The notes below the pieces were generated by a model that saw only the letters and a program-made list of their open reading frames with translations, was not told the DNA's origin and ran no database searches. A stretch of DNA of 64,000 bases from Aestuariibaculum lutulentum (GTDB taxonomy: Bacteria > Bacteroidota > Bacteroidia > Flavobacteriales > Flavobacteriaceae), in assembly GCF_032926325.1 (NCBI RefSeq), contig NZ_CP136709.1, forward strand, positions 2,884,501-2,948,500, in the 5' to 3' direction. Shown here piece after piece: positions 8,875 through 17,242 of this stretch. Position 1 is the first letter of the stretch, and each line of letters opens with the position of its first letter. A program made the position numbers and the translations under genes.

Positions 8875-9000
8875 AACGGTTCGTATAACCGTCAGTTATC
8901 GGTTTAAATATACTTTAATTTTCGGGTAAGAATTGGCGTTAGCAATTCCGAGTGGATTCGGACGTAGTCGAATCCGCCGTAATTGCGGTTATATAATGTT
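8875..9000 (-). repeat. attC-like site C5
   Basis: Family A, 126 bp, near consensus: AACGGTTCGTATAACCG left arm, CGGTTATATAATGTT right arm. Flank GTTGTGCAAC pairs with GTTGCACAAC at C6. A chance plus-strand frame through it recurs at sister sites. Confidence 0.9.
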
Positions 9001-9026
9001 GTGCAACGTTTTTTATTCATTCCGTT

Positions 9027-9434
9027 TTATGGTTCGGTTATTATTGGTTCAGATCCTCCAATTAAATTTAGACAAATACCAATTCCGACAACCATATATT
9101 CATCGTAATCCGCTAATATTTCTTTTGAAAAAGCAAATCCTTCTCGTTTTTTTTCTTGGTCGTGCCATCCACCTTTTTTCACTTTCCATAACCAACCGTT
9201 ACTTCGCTTTTCATTATTCCAAAACTCCATTAAACTTCCCTCATCTAAAACTCTAAATCCCTCAACATTTTTAAACGTCAAATAAATTGGATTTTGTAAA
9301 TCAGGAAATTCAAGTTTAACTTTTAGCGTCCATAAGTCAAAATTCAAATCTACCAATTCAGGAATTCCATTATACTTTTTGGAAGTATTTAATTCTTCCG
9401 GAATAGGATATTCAATTTCAGATTTATTGGTCAT
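9027..9434 (-). CDS. Cassette 5: small cytosolic hypothetical protein
   Basis: A 135-residue protein from the ATG at 9434; the longer frame above it is only the recombination site read through. There is no signal peptide or membrane segment. Trp- and Gly-rich centre (NGWLWKVKKGGWHDQEKK) and C-terminal YMVVGIGICLNLIGG. Resembles the small single-domain proteins typical of immunity or stress families, but I cannot assign it. Confidence 0.72.
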   Translation of the reverse strand: MTNKSEIEYPIPEELNTSKKYNGIPELVDLNFDLWTLKVKLEFPDLQNPIYLTFKNVEGFRVLDEGSLMEFWNNEKRSNGWLWKVKKGGWHDQEKKREGFAFSKEILADYDEYMVVGIGICLNLIGGSEPIITEP

Positions 9435-9458
9435 TCGTGAGTTTTTCAAATGTTGCAC

Positions 9459-9583
9459 AACGGTTTGTGTAAGGATAGTTGCGTGTGCGAGCAACTAACT
9501 TACTAAAAATGGAACGAACCAGAGGAAAATCCGCAGGATTTTCCGAGTAGGCTAGAACCAAGCAATTATTTTTACACGTTGTT
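9459..9583 (-). repeat. attC-like site C6
   Basis: Family C, 125 bp, with the AACGAACCAGAGG phrase and TGTAA...TTTACAC outer stem. Flank GTTACCACAA pairs with TTGTGGTAAC at C7. Confidence 0.88.
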
Positions 9584-9598
9584 ACCACAAGTTATTTT

Positions 9599-10057
9599 TT
9601 ATCTGGTCACTTTCATAAAGTCATCCGAATAAATACAATTTTGTCCAGTTTTGTCCAAAATGAAAGTTTGTTCAATTAAGTCATTAGGGTTATTGCTCAA
9701 AGTGAATTTACAACTTATCATTTTTGCAATAATTTCTTTTTGGTCTCTGTTTTTCAAATTTTCAGGGATATTTTTGATTGTAATTTGTTCTCTTTTGGAG
9801 TTTTGGTTAATATAAGAGTCAAAATTGTTCTCGTCGCTCAGAACTGCAATATATGACATTGGTATATCCGCAATGCTAAATGAATGAAATCTAACATTAA
9901 TATCATTAGTCGGATAGTTTGGAATCAGATAATTGGCAACAGTTCTTTCTTCTATTGTCAGCGGTTCTTTTCCACTTTCTGAAATGTTACATGAGTTAAA
10001 TGAAATTCCAATTAGAATAATTTGTAAGGTCTTTAAAAAAGTCAGTTTGGTTTTCAT
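9599..10057 (-). CDS. Cassette 6: lipoprotein
   Basis: A 152-residue protein with signal MKTKLTFLKTLQIILIGISF and lipobox NSC (Cys23). The mature domain has no repeats and no recognised family. Notable phrases are TVANYLIPNYPTNDINVRFH and FILDKTGQNCIYSD. A single-gene cassette. Confidence 0.78.
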   Translation of the reverse strand: MKTKLTFLKTLQIILIGISFNSCNISESGKEPLTIEERTVANYLIPNYPTNDINVRFHSFSIADIPMSYIAVLSDENNFDSYINQNSKREQITIKNIPENLKNRDQKEIIAKMISCKFTLSNNPNDLIEQTFILDKTGQNCIYSDDFMKVTR

Positions 10058-10086
10058 ATTTAGTGTTGTTTGTTATAATTTGTGGT

Positions 10087-10211
10087 AACGGTTCGTATAA
10101 CCGTCAGTTATCGGTTTGGTTTACTTTGTTTTTCGGTTTAGCACTGTTGTTAGCAATTCCGAGTGGATTCGGACGTAGTCGAATCCGCCGTAATTGCGGT
10201 TATATAGTGTT
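10087..10211 (-). repeat. attC-like site C7
   Basis: Family A, 125 bp. Flank GTTGTAGTGC pairs with GCACTACAAC-type sequence at C8. Confidence 0.88.
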
Positions 10212-10225
10212 GTAGTGCGTTTTTT

Positions 10226-10654
10226 TTAATTTAATAGTTCAATATCGTTATTCCTCCACCATTGCTCAGCTTCCTCCCAATTATTTATAAATTCTTTTGC
10301 TCTTTTTTTAAAGATATCTCCAAAAATTAACTGTTTATCAAAATCATACCAATAATCTCTCCGATTTTTAATGCTCCCAACTCTTAAGCGGTTTTTTAAA
10401 TATGGAACTTGACATTTGGCAGGCTTGATTAATTCACCGTCCGATGTGGTCATTCCGTTTACAGAACAATTTGCAATATTTACAACAAATGATGATGAAT
10501 AAAGGCTGAATTGGAAATTTAGTAAGTTCAATTTGTCATTATTCTCACGTCTAAAATGAGGAAAGGAACCTTTAAAACCTTTATTTCGCAAGAAGGGAAT
10601 AATTATCTCCTTTATTGCTTTATCCATTTTTTCTCGTTTTTCTTTATGTGTCAT
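10226..10654 (-). CDS. Cassette 7: DUF4304-like protein
   Basis: 142 residues from the ATG at 10654; a GTG 12 bases upstream lies in the cassette end. The N-terminal helix MDKAIKEIIIPFLRNKGFKG followed by FPHFRRENNDKLNLLNFQFS matches the pattern of DUF4304 proteins (a helix, then 'GF.k....f.R', then a beta strand with NFQ). The C-terminus is Trp-rich (EEAEQWWRNND). Cytosolic. DUF4304 proteins have no known biochemical function. Confidence 0.75.
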   Translation of the reverse strand: MTHKEKREKMDKAIKEIIIPFLRNKGFKGSFPHFRRENNDKLNLLNFQFSLYSSSFVVNIANCSVNGMTTSDGELIKPAKCQVPYLKNRLRVGSIKNRRDYWYDFDKQLIFGDIFKKRAKEFINNWEEAEQWWRNNDIELLN

Positions 10655-10669
10655 GTTAAAATGCACTAC

Positions 10670-10794
10670 AACGGTCTCGTATAACCGTCAGTAACGGGTT
10701 TTAAGTTAATGTTTTTCGGTTAAGCACTGACTTTAGCAATTCCGAGTGGATTCGGACGCAGTCGAATCCGCCGTAATTGCGGTTATACATTGTT
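10670..10794 (-). repeat. attC-like site C8
   Basis: Family A, variant with AACGGTCTCGTATAACCG left arm. Flank GTTGTGGTTA pairs with TAACCACAAC at C9. Confidence 0.88.
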
Positions 10795-10798
10795 GTGG

Positions 10799-11482
10799 TT
10801 AGTTTTTTATTTTCAGTTTTAAATATTTTATTTCTTTTTCACAGTCAGTTTGAAATTCAGATTCGAGTTTTAAATAATAGACATCTTCCAAGACTTTTGA
10901 CTCAATAGTTCTCCAACCTTCAATTCCAATAACGTATTGTTCTTTAGTTTTCAAATCCGTTAATGCGATTTCCTCTTCTCCATAATAGTTTGAATAAGAA
11001 ATAGCTGTTTCTCCGTCGGAAGTCAAAGGTTTTCCCATTGTAAAGCAAGTCAATCCGTTTTTCAAGTCAACGGATAAAAATCCCCAACTTTCGTAGCCTG
11101 TTATTTCAATCAGTGCGTTTCCACAATAAGTCCCTTTGAATTTATAATCTGAATATTCTTTTGTTTGAACTTTATTTCTGCACGCTTTTAATTCAGGCGT
11201 TTTTATTCCAATTCCAATATTTTGGTTTGCAGAAAATGTATAACAAGAATCTTTAAGTTTGAAAATTTCAGGATATTTTTTGGTCAGCTCAAGTTCAGAT
11301 TTTGGCTCAAATTCAATGAGTTTTTCCGAAATACCGACGACTTTTTCGTATTCTGATTTTTCAATAAGTTCAGATTTTCCGTTTAGAATATTCGATAAAT
11401 TTCGTATTTCAAAATCACAATTTTGAGCCCAAGAAATTTGAGCAATTGTAAGTAGAAATATTAAAATTATCGTTCTATTCAT
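10799..11482 (-). CDS. Cassette 8: secreted hypothetical protein
   Basis: 227 residues from the ATG at 11482, where a clear Sec signal begins (MNRTIILIFLLTIAQISWAQ). The upstream part of the frame is recombination-site sequence. The mature part has four or five cysteines (CDFEIRNL, DSCYTFS, KACRNKV, YCGNALIE, LTCFTMG), so disulfides are likely after export. The stop codon lies only four bases from the GTT core of C8. No family recognised. Confidence 0.78.
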   Translation of the reverse strand: MNRTIILIFLLTIAQISWAQNCDFEIRNLSNILNGKSELIEKSEYEKVVGISEKLIEFEPKSELELTKKYPEIFKLKDSCYTFSANQNIGIGIKTPELKACRNKVQTKEYSDYKFKGTYCGNALIEITGYESWGFLSVDLKNGLTCFTMGKPLTSDGETAISYSNYYGEEEIALTDLKTKEQYVIGIEGWRTIESKVLEDVYYLKLESEFQTDCEKEIKYLKLKIKN

Positions 11483-11503
11483 TGGTTTGGGTAAATTAAC
11501 CAC

Positions 11504-11626
11504 AACGGTTTGTATAAGGTTTGTTGCGTGAAAATCTGCTAGGATTTTCAGATTACAAAACCAAGATAGCAAAATTGCGAGTATTTTCCGTAGGAAAATC
11601 CGAAGCAATAAACTTTATATAGTGTT
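11504..11626 (-). repeat. attC-like site C9
   Basis: Family B, AAGCAATAAACTTTATA variant, 123 bp. Flank GTTGTAGC pairs with GCTACAAC at C10. Confidence 0.87.
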
Positions 11627-11671
11627 GTAGCCCGTTATTTTCTTATATCAATATTTGAGTTTATTATTTTT

Positions 11672-11929
11672 TTATTTAGTATTTGTAATCCATAAATAGG
11701 AGATAGCGATAAATAAAATAATTAGAAAAAAGACAATCCAACGACCAACTTTTCTATTCGTTTTAATTTCTTTAGGAGAGTATAATGAGTTGAAATCTTT
11801 TTTTTCCAAAAACCAAAAATACCTGATAATTGCCCCAAACCATTCAGATGAATTCGGCTCATTTTGTTCAAAAAGTCTATCAGGAATTCTCTCTAAATGT
11901 TTCTGTTTTTCTAACTCTTCTTTATTCAA
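11672..11929 (-). CDS. Cassette 9: small single-pass membrane protein
   Basis: 85 residues starting at TTG (11929), with no better start. The first 60 residues are charged and cytosolic, with an EPNSSEWFGAIIRYFWFLEK phrase. The end is one transmembrane helix (WIVFFLIILFIAISYLWI), so it is probably a tail-anchored protein. Function is unknown. Confidence 0.68.
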   Translation of the reverse strand: MNKEELEKQKHLERIPDRLFEQNEPNSSEWFGAIIRYFWFLEKKDFNSLYSPKEIKTNRKVGRWIVFFLIILFIAISYLWITNTK

Positions 11930-11955
11930 ATCAATAATTATTTTTAATGTGCTAC

Positions 11956-11999
11956 AACGGTTAGTATATGAGCCGTTTTAATGGCTTATATACAGTGTT
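11956..11999 (-). repeat. attC-like site C10 (minimal, 44 bp)
   Basis: The shortest site of the array: AACGGTTAGTATATGAGCCG, a loop, then a TATATAC-NNN-GTT right arm. Flank GTTAGGCTC pairs with GAGCCTAAC at C11, so it behaves as a true cassette boundary. Confidence 0.85.
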
Positions 12000-12018
12000 A
12001 GGCTCTTTTTTGGATTCA

Positions 12019-13107
12019 TTATAGTTTTGATAATTCTTCAAATAATTCCATCGGCATTGGATTAAGATATTCATTGTTCCAAAGTATTATGATCCTGTCT
12101 TTGTCTTTAAATTTAATCATAAGGTCAGAGGAGCCATATCCGGCACCGGCGTGCCCAATGGCTATTGCTTTTTCTTCATTGTTGTATGGTAATTCAAAAA
12201 AACCACAACCATAACCATAAGGAAAAAAATGAGCTCCAAAAGGTCTTGTAGCTTCATCGGGGAAAGAATATTCAGTAAACATCAAGTCCCAGCTTTCAGT
12301 CTTTAAAAGTTTATCAGACCCAATAGCCAGCATAAATTTATGTAAATCTTTTAATGTAGATTTAGAACCGCCATCGCCACGATAATTACTATGAGGAAAT
12401 GGAGTGGCTGGGTTACCGTCTGAGAGATAATAAACAGGTGCGCCCGGCCCATAAATAGAGGTGGAGTTATAAGTATTGGTCATTCCCAGTGGTTCAAAAA
12501 TTCTTGTTCGCTGAACATCGTAGTAATCAGCGTTTCTATATTTCATTATAATTTCTCCTAACAACAAATAGCCCGTATTACTGTAATCATAGCCTTTGCC
12601 AGGTTCGAAATTAAGGTCTAATTGAGCCATTTTATCCAAAACCTCTCGTTGAGAAATAAAAAAGGGCAATCTCCCTTCAATCTGTTCATCAAAATAGCCC
12701 TTTAAACCTGAACGGTGAGATAGAAGCTGATGAACAGTTATCTCGTTTGCTTTAGGGTGTTTGAACCAAGGCAAATGTTTGGAAATAGGGTCATCAAGTT
12801 TAATTGAATCATCTTCCACAAGTTGCAGGGTCAAGATAGCCGTAAACATTTTACCCATGCTGTTAATAATGAACCTTGTTTTTGTACTATTGGGAATTTC
12901 TAGGTTTCTATCTGCCATGCCAAAGGCATTCTCATAGATAATATTTTCACCTTCAGCAATGAGAATACCTCCGTGTAGTTTTCCCTCAGAGTATAGTTTT
13001 TTCACAATTTTATCAATCTCTGAAAATTGAGATTTGTTCAGCTGAGCCGATCCACTTTGAAAAACGATGCATAAGAGAAATAGCTGTAAAAATTTCATCA
13101 TAAACAT
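12019..13107 (-). CDS. Cassette 10: serine hydrolase, beta-lactamase/DD-peptidase family
   Basis: A 362-residue secreted protein with a Sec signal (MKFLQLFLLCIVFQSGSAQ). The three penicillin-binding motifs are in order: SMGK (Ser83, Lys86), YSN (175-177) and HAG (319-321, in place of KTG). This is the class C beta-lactamase / esterase EstB / DD-peptidase group (Pfam Beta-lactamase). Members cleave esters, D-amino-acid peptides or beta-lactams, and motifs alone do not decide which. It is a complete enzyme in a single-gene cassette and one of few cassettes with an evident catalytic activity. Confidence 0.92.
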   Translation of the reverse strand: MFMMKFLQLFLLCIVFQSGSAQLNKSQFSEIDKIVKKLYSEGKLHGGILIAEGENIIYENAFGMADRNLEIPNSTKTRFIINSMGKMFTAILTLQLVEDDSIKLDDPISKHLPWFKHPKANEITVHQLLSHRSGLKGYFDEQIEGRLPFFISQREVLDKMAQLDLNFEPGKGYDYSNTGYLLLGEIIMKYRNADYYDVQRTRIFEPLGMTNTYNSTSIYGPGAPVYYLSDGNPATPFPHSNYRGDGGSKSTLKDLHKFMLAIGSDKLLKTESWDLMFTEYSFPDEATRPFGAHFFPYGYGCGFFELPYNNEEKAIAIGHAGAGYGSSDLMIKFKDKDRIIILWNNEYLNPMPMELFEELSKL

Positions 13108-13135
13108 TTAATTTAAATTGAGCCTAACGGTTTGG

Positions 13136-13249
13136 CTATGGTTTCGTTGCGTGAAAATCCGAGAGGATTTTCCGCCGTAAACCGAAGATAGCAAATTTGC
13201 GAGGACTTTCCGAAAGGAAAGTCAGAAGCAATGAACTATAGCCGGTGTT
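13136..13249 (-). repeat. attC-like site C11
   Basis: Family B, 114 bp, GGACTTTCCGAAAGGAAAGTC inner stem (given in part by its arms). Flank GTTGTACGC pairs with GCGTACAAC at C12. Confidence 0.87.
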
Positions 13250-13275
13250 GTACGCTGGCTTTTATTTTCAATTTT

Positions 13276-13662
13276 TTATTTAGTCAGATAAGCAAGTCCG
13301 ACACATATTAAAATCAGAACTCCGATTCCAATTCGGAAATACTTTTGTTGTTCAGCTTTTCGAGTAAATCCATCTTTTTTTAGCTCCCACGAAAATATTA
13401 TTTCAAATAAAGTCCAAAAAGGGTCAAAAATAAAGTCGCAAAAGTGATAACTCTCGTTAGCTTTAATTCTTTCGTCAATCCTTTCTCTTTTTTTTGATAA
13501 ATATTTAGCGGTCTTAATTTTTTTCGACTCAACTTTTCTATTTATCAACTCATTATTCGCAAGGTGAACCGCTCTTGGATTCCACTTTTCAGGCGCTCCA
13601 ACTATTTTTAGTAAATCGTCGGTTGTTCGTTCTTTTATTGGTGGAATAAACTCGTCAGTCAT
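13276..13662 (-). CDS. Cassette 11: membrane protein with conserved N-terminal motif
   Basis: 128 residues. The start MTDEFIPPIKERTTDDLLKI followed by PEKWNPRAVHLANNEL is a phrase seen in several Flavobacteriia membrane proteins (a short RTTDxLL helix region). It ends with one membrane helix (FRIGIGVLILICVGLAYL) after a Phe/Trp-rich amphipathic stretch (FDPFWTLFEIIFSWELK). Function is unknown. Confidence 0.75.
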   Translation of the reverse strand: MTDEFIPPIKERTTDDLLKIVGAPEKWNPRAVHLANNELINRKVESKKIKTAKYLSKKRERIDERIKANESYHFCDFIFDPFWTLFEIIFSWELKKDGFTRKAEQQKYFRIGIGVLILICVGLAYLTK

Positions 13663-13682
13663 TTTTTTGTCAGCTTGCGTAC

Positions 13683-13805
13683 AACGGTTTGGCTATGATT
13701 CCGTTGCGATGAAAATCCGTAGGATTTTCGGAGTAGGAATCGAGCCAAGTTAAATATACAGGTTTTTGGTTTAGCATTAGCGAGCAATGGATTATAGCCG
13801 TTGTT
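13683..13805 (-). repeat. attC-like site C12
   Basis: Family B variant. Flank GTTGGCAAC pairs with GTTGCCAAC at C13. Confidence 0.86.
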
Positions 13806-13820
13806 GGCAACTGGCTTTTT

Positions 13821-14975
13821 TTATTTATTACAATGTTTTTCTAATGCTTCTAAAACCATCCAATTATCATCTCCAAGCGAAACTGCTTTTTTCAAATCCG
13901 CACAGATTTTAGTACGTTCAGATTCTGGAATTTCAGTTTCTTTTGAGGCGATTACTTGAATGTCATTTGACTTTGATAAGGTTTTTCCATTTCCAAGTTC
14001 GTACTTTCTCAAAATTGCAAAAGCTCGATTTGAATAAGCATTGATGAAATATGGCTCAATTTCAAGAGTTTTATTAAAATCTATAATTGCTTCATCAAAT
14101 TGGAAGTCATTTAATTTCATTGTGGCTCTTGCAAAATATCCGTCAGCCCAATTCGGTTCTAATTCTAATGCCTTATCTAATTTCTTAATTGCTCCTTTAT
14201 AGTTTACCTGTTTATATAACTCTTGGGATTCGTTATATAGTTTGAAAAGTTTGTCGTTTATTTTATCCTTTTGATAAACACCATTTTTGTAAACGTTTTT
14301 TCCTTTTATTTCGCCAGTGGAATAGTAGGAAATGGATTCTCCATCCATTTTTCCGTTTTCAAAGTTTGTTCGTTGTTTTAATTGTCCATTTGGATGATAC
14401 ATTTCCCAAATTCCGATTTCTTGTCCGTCTTTAAATTCACCTCTTTGCATTAATGTTCCGTCTTCGTAAAATCGTTTTTCCGTTCCGTTGGAAAGTCCGT
14501 TTTCATATTCAATTTCGTCTGACATGTTTCCGCTTATATGATACATTAGACGTTTGCCCTTTAGTTTTCCGTTGAATAGAGTTCCTTCTCCTTGCTTTTT
14601 TCCAATTAGGTAATAATCAATAAACCTACCTGAATATGGTGTTGAGCTACCTTTTAAATACCAAGTTCCATTTTTTTTGGCCATCAATTTGGTTGTTGGA
14701 ATTGCTCTTATGCTGTCAGGTCTTTTTGCATATTCCTTTGTGAAAACATAAATAATTCCGTCCAAGTCTTTATATCCTGTTTTCTCAATTGCTTCTTTGT
14801 TCTTTACGACTTCAACTCTGTCAATTTCATTTTCAGTCAAAGTTCCAAATCCTTCTTTCGGTTCTTCGATTATTGGAATTGAATCTACAACGTATAAAAC
14901 GTTCTCATTTTGGTTTTGACTGAATCCAATTATTGGTAGAATAGTCAGTAGTAAAATCAGTATTATGTTTTTCAT
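13821..14975 (-). CDS. Cassette 12: secreted MORN-repeat and TPR protein
   Basis: 384 residues with a Sec signal (MKNIILILLLTILPIIGFSQ). Residues about 45-80 look like a TonB-plug-type strand (ENEIDRVEVVKNKEAIEKTG). Residues about 100-235 carry MORN/YwqK-like repeats (GTLFNGKLKGKRLMYH, RFYEDGTLMQRGEFKDG, MYHPNGQLKQRTNFENG). Residues about 245-330 carry TPR repeats (AIKKLDKALELEPNWADGYF, AIIDFNKTLEIEPYFINAYS). The combination suggests an envelope scaffold protein. The precise role is unknown. Confidence 0.87.
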   Translation of the reverse strand: MKNIILILLLTILPIIGFSQNQNENVLYVVDSIPIIEEPKEGFGTLTENEIDRVEVVKNKEAIEKTGYKDLDGIIYVFTKEYAKRPDSIRAIPTTKLMAKKNGTWYLKGSSTPYSGRFIDYYLIGKKQGEGTLFNGKLKGKRLMYHISGNMSDEIEYENGLSNGTEKRFYEDGTLMQRGEFKDGQEIGIWEMYHPNGQLKQRTNFENGKMDGESISYYSTGEIKGKNVYKNGVYQKDKINDKLFKLYNESQELYKQVNYKGAIKKLDKALELEPNWADGYFARATMKLNDFQFDEAIIDFNKTLEIEPYFINAYSNRAFAILRKYELGNGKTLSKSNDIQVIASKETEIPESERTKICADLKKAVSLGDDNWMVLEALEKHCNK

Positions 14976-14999
14976 TCGTATTTTTTTCAGCTTGTTGCC

Positions 15000-15124
15000 A
15001 ACGGTCTCGGCTATGGTTTCGTTGCGTGAAAATCCGCTAGGATTTTCCGCCGAAAACCGAAGATAGCAAATTTGCGAGGACTTTCCGCAAGGAAAGTCAG
15101 AAGCAATGAACTATAGCCGGTGTT
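15000..15124 (-). repeat. attC-like site C13
   Basis: Family B, 125 bp. Flank GTTGTACGC pairs with GCGTACAAC at C14. Confidence 0.88.
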
Positions 15125-15135
15125 GTACGCAGTTT

Positions 15136-15756
15136 TTAATTTTTTAATAAATAACAATTGTCTTTCAGTTGAATATTTTCTCCATCATAAAAGTCAATTT
15201 CCGCTTTTAAATCCTCAATGAATTTCAATTCGTCAATTGGACAGATTTTCATAAATTTACTTTTGATTATTAATTTTCCCGATTTGTCATAAATTGAAAT
15301 AATTGCATTGTTTTTATGGTTATGTATCCAATCCACATTAAACCAGTTTCCATTTCCGTCTTTTTCAATCCAAAATGCTGAATCAGGAACCTCTCCATAA
15401 ACCTTTAAATCTATTAGAGAGTCAATTTCTTTTCGGTATTTTTCTTTCCAATTGGTATCGTTTAATTCAGTCAAATGTTTGTCCATTTGTCTGTTATAAA
15501 TGTCAATTCCATTTATTTCAGATTGACTAACAATACAGCCAAATGCGATATTCGTAAATCCATATTTTTGGCTGATTTCATCCATTTGTTTTGGCATAAG
15601 CAATTGCTCTCCAATAGCGATTTTTTGTAGTTTGCCATTGGAAATATCAGCTTTAGCAGTTAGATAATTATATGAAGTGAAAAAGCCGAAATTCCACAAT
15701 AAAAATCCAATTGCGAATAATAGAATTCCAATAATTGTTATTCTTTTACGACTCAT
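15136..15756 (-). CDS. Cassette 13: membrane-anchored hypothetical protein
   Basis: 206 residues with an N-terminal anchor (ITIIGILLFAIGFLLWNFGF) after MSRKR. The extracytoplasmic part has phrases IAIGEQLLMPKQMDEISQKY and GNWFNVDWIHNHKNNAIISI. No family recognised. The 3' end abuts C13. Confidence 0.76.
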   Translation of the reverse strand: MSRKRITIIGILLFAIGFLLWNFGFFTSYNYLTAKADISNGKLQKIAIGEQLLMPKQMDEISQKYGFTNIAFGCIVSQSEINGIDIYNRQMDKHLTELNDTNWKEKYRKEIDSLIDLKVYGEVPDSAFWIEKDGNGNWFNVDWIHNHKNNAIISIYDKSGKLIIKSKFMKICPIDELKFIEDLKAEIDFYDGENIQLKDNCYLLKN

Positions 15757-15772
15757 TTCTCAAATTGCGTAC

Positions 15773-15897
15773 AACGGTTTGTATATGGAAAGTTGCGGTT
15801 TTGTAAGCGAGGATTTTCCGCAGGAAAATCAGAAGTAGCAAAACAAGCAACCTCCATCGGTTTAGAACTAAAATAGCAATTTTTTATATACGTTGTT
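15773..15897 (-). repeat. attC-like site C14
   Basis: Family D, 125 bp. Identical to C36. Flank GTTACCACAC pairs with GTGTGGTAAC at C15. Confidence 0.9.
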
Positions 15898-15909
15898 ACC
15901 ACACGTTTT

Positions 15910-16452
15910 TTATTTCGGAATGTAGAACTTTTTATGTCCAATCCAATTATTTAAAAATTCTTTATCAGCCAAATGGGTGAACCAAATTTGGTCATTTCCT
16001 GTTTTATATTCCAATTCCATTATTTTTCCGCCAACCTGTGAAACGAACTTTCTTATTTTCTCTCTGTTTTCTGTAAAATCAGGGTCAATTGCTGCCGAAA
16101 AATCCACAAATCCGTTTTCAATTTGCATTACTTTGGACATCAATTCCGCAATAAATTTATGTCCGAATTTTTTGTTAGTCCAAGCCATAAATCCGATGTA
16201 GCATTTTGGAATAAAACCAAGCTTTTTTTCAAATTCAGCTTTTGATTCCGAGTCAAAGTCCTCGTCCTGTTCCGCATCCGAGTAATAAATTCGGAAAGGG
16301 CAATCTTCTCCATTATTTTTAACTCTTATATCATAATCCAAGTCATTTTCCAATTCAAATTCTCCACAGGATTCAATTGTTTCTCTGATCAGACTTTTTG
16401 ATTGTTCAGATAAGTAATTTTTGAAATAAATCAGATTTGTAAATCCTCCCAT
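15910..16452 (-). CDS. Cassette 14: cytosolic hypothetical protein (copy 1 of a duplicated cassette)
   Basis: 180 residues, acidic, without signal or membrane segment (FRIYYSDAEQDEDFDSESKA, later MAWTNKKFGHKFIAELMSK). It differs from the cassette 36 protein at two residues (Lys for Glu, Gln for Glu). The site, spacer and gene form one unit that recurs at 33.1-33.8 kb with about four base changes. Family unknown. The acidic single-domain form recalls immunity proteins, but nothing proves it. Confidence 0.82.
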   Translation of the reverse strand: MGGFTNLIYFKNYLSEQSKSLIRETIESCGEFELENDLDYDIRVKNNGEDCPFRIYYSDAEQDEDFDSESKAEFEKKLGFIPKCYIGFMAWTNKKFGHKFIAELMSKVMQIENGFVDFSAAIDPDFTENREKIRKFVSQVGGKIMELEYKTGNDQIWFTHLADKEFLNNWIGHKKFYIPK

Positions 16453-16475
16453 TGCGTTTTTTTCAAATGTGTGGT

Positions 16476-16600
16476 AACGGTTCGTATAACCGTCAGTTAT
16501 CGGTTTGGTTTACTTTGTTTTTCGGCTAAGCACAGGCGTTAGCAATTCCGAGTGGATTCAGACGTAGTCGAATCCGCCGTAATTGCGGTTATATATTGTT
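16476..16600 (-). repeat. attC-like site C15
   Basis: Family A, 125 bp. Flank GTTGTAAAAC pairs with GTTTTACAAC at C16. Confidence 0.89.
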
Positions 16601-16613
16601 GTAAAACGTTTTT

Positions 16614-17219
16614 TCATTTCCAATAGTAGTATAATCGGATTCGATAAGTTGAAGCTCCGAAAATCATATTTAGTTTCATAAATTTTTTGTCTGATTCCCA
16701 AATAGTGTTTCTCGACAAGTAATCTGGTCCGCCATAATTTGATTTTGTTTCTTGCGGTTGGTTGTCTTGTTCAATTGGTTGTCCGAACTCCGAAATCAAT
16801 TGTTTTTTAATACGCTCATATTCCGCATTGTATTCGGTCAGTTTTTTGCTTTGCGTTTCCCAATCTTTTTTCTTGTCAAAGTAATTTCCATAACGATTAT
16901 TTTCCCAATCGTAACTTACATATCTTAAAATCGAGTCAGGTTTTGAGTAAAAATATTCTGCATAGACTGGTAATAAACTTGTCTTTTCTCTTCTTATTAT
17001 TAAAGGGTTTGCCATTTCAAATTCCTTTACTTTCGGATAAATACTCTCTGAAAGACTTACATTTTGGTTTAAAAACTCTGAATTTGGATTTAATTGAGAT
17101 TCAAAATTTTTCACTTCCTTTATTTTGGATTGTTTTGTCCATATGTCTAATTTTTTTGAACTCGAACAGCTTGAAATAATAAATCCTATTAAAATCAGAA
17201 GTTTAAATTTTCTTATCAT
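16614..17219 (-). CDS. Cassette 15: lipoprotein
   Basis: 201 residues with signal MIRKFKLLILIGFIISSCSS (lipobox SSC, Cys18). The mature part is charged and helical in the middle (KKLTEYNAEYERIKKQLISE) and ends with a Tyr-rich strand (TYRIRLYYYWK). No family recognised. Confidence 0.78.
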   Translation of the reverse strand: MIRKFKLLILIGFIISSCSSSKKLDIWTKQSKIKEVKNFESQLNPNSEFLNQNVSLSESIYPKVKEFEMANPLIIRREKTSLLPVYAEYFYSKPDSILRYVSYDWENNRYGNYFDKKKDWETQSKKLTEYNAEYERIKKQLISEFGQPIEQDNQPQETKSNYGGPDYLSRNTIWESDKKFMKLNMIFGASTYRIRLYYYWK

Positions 17220-17242
17220 TTGCGTTTTTCAAAATGTTTTAC

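Noticed and set aside
8933..9256. Plus-strand frame containing the phrase ALAIPSGFGRSRIRRNCG, seen again near 17970, 37328 and 38517
   Set aside because: It is the translation of family A recombination sites read on the plus strand; the phrase recurs because the site recurs and overlaps real minus-strand genes.
15753..15941. Minus-strand frame of 62 residues between cassettes 13 and 14
   Set aside because: It lies almost wholly in site C14 and has no independent coding signal.
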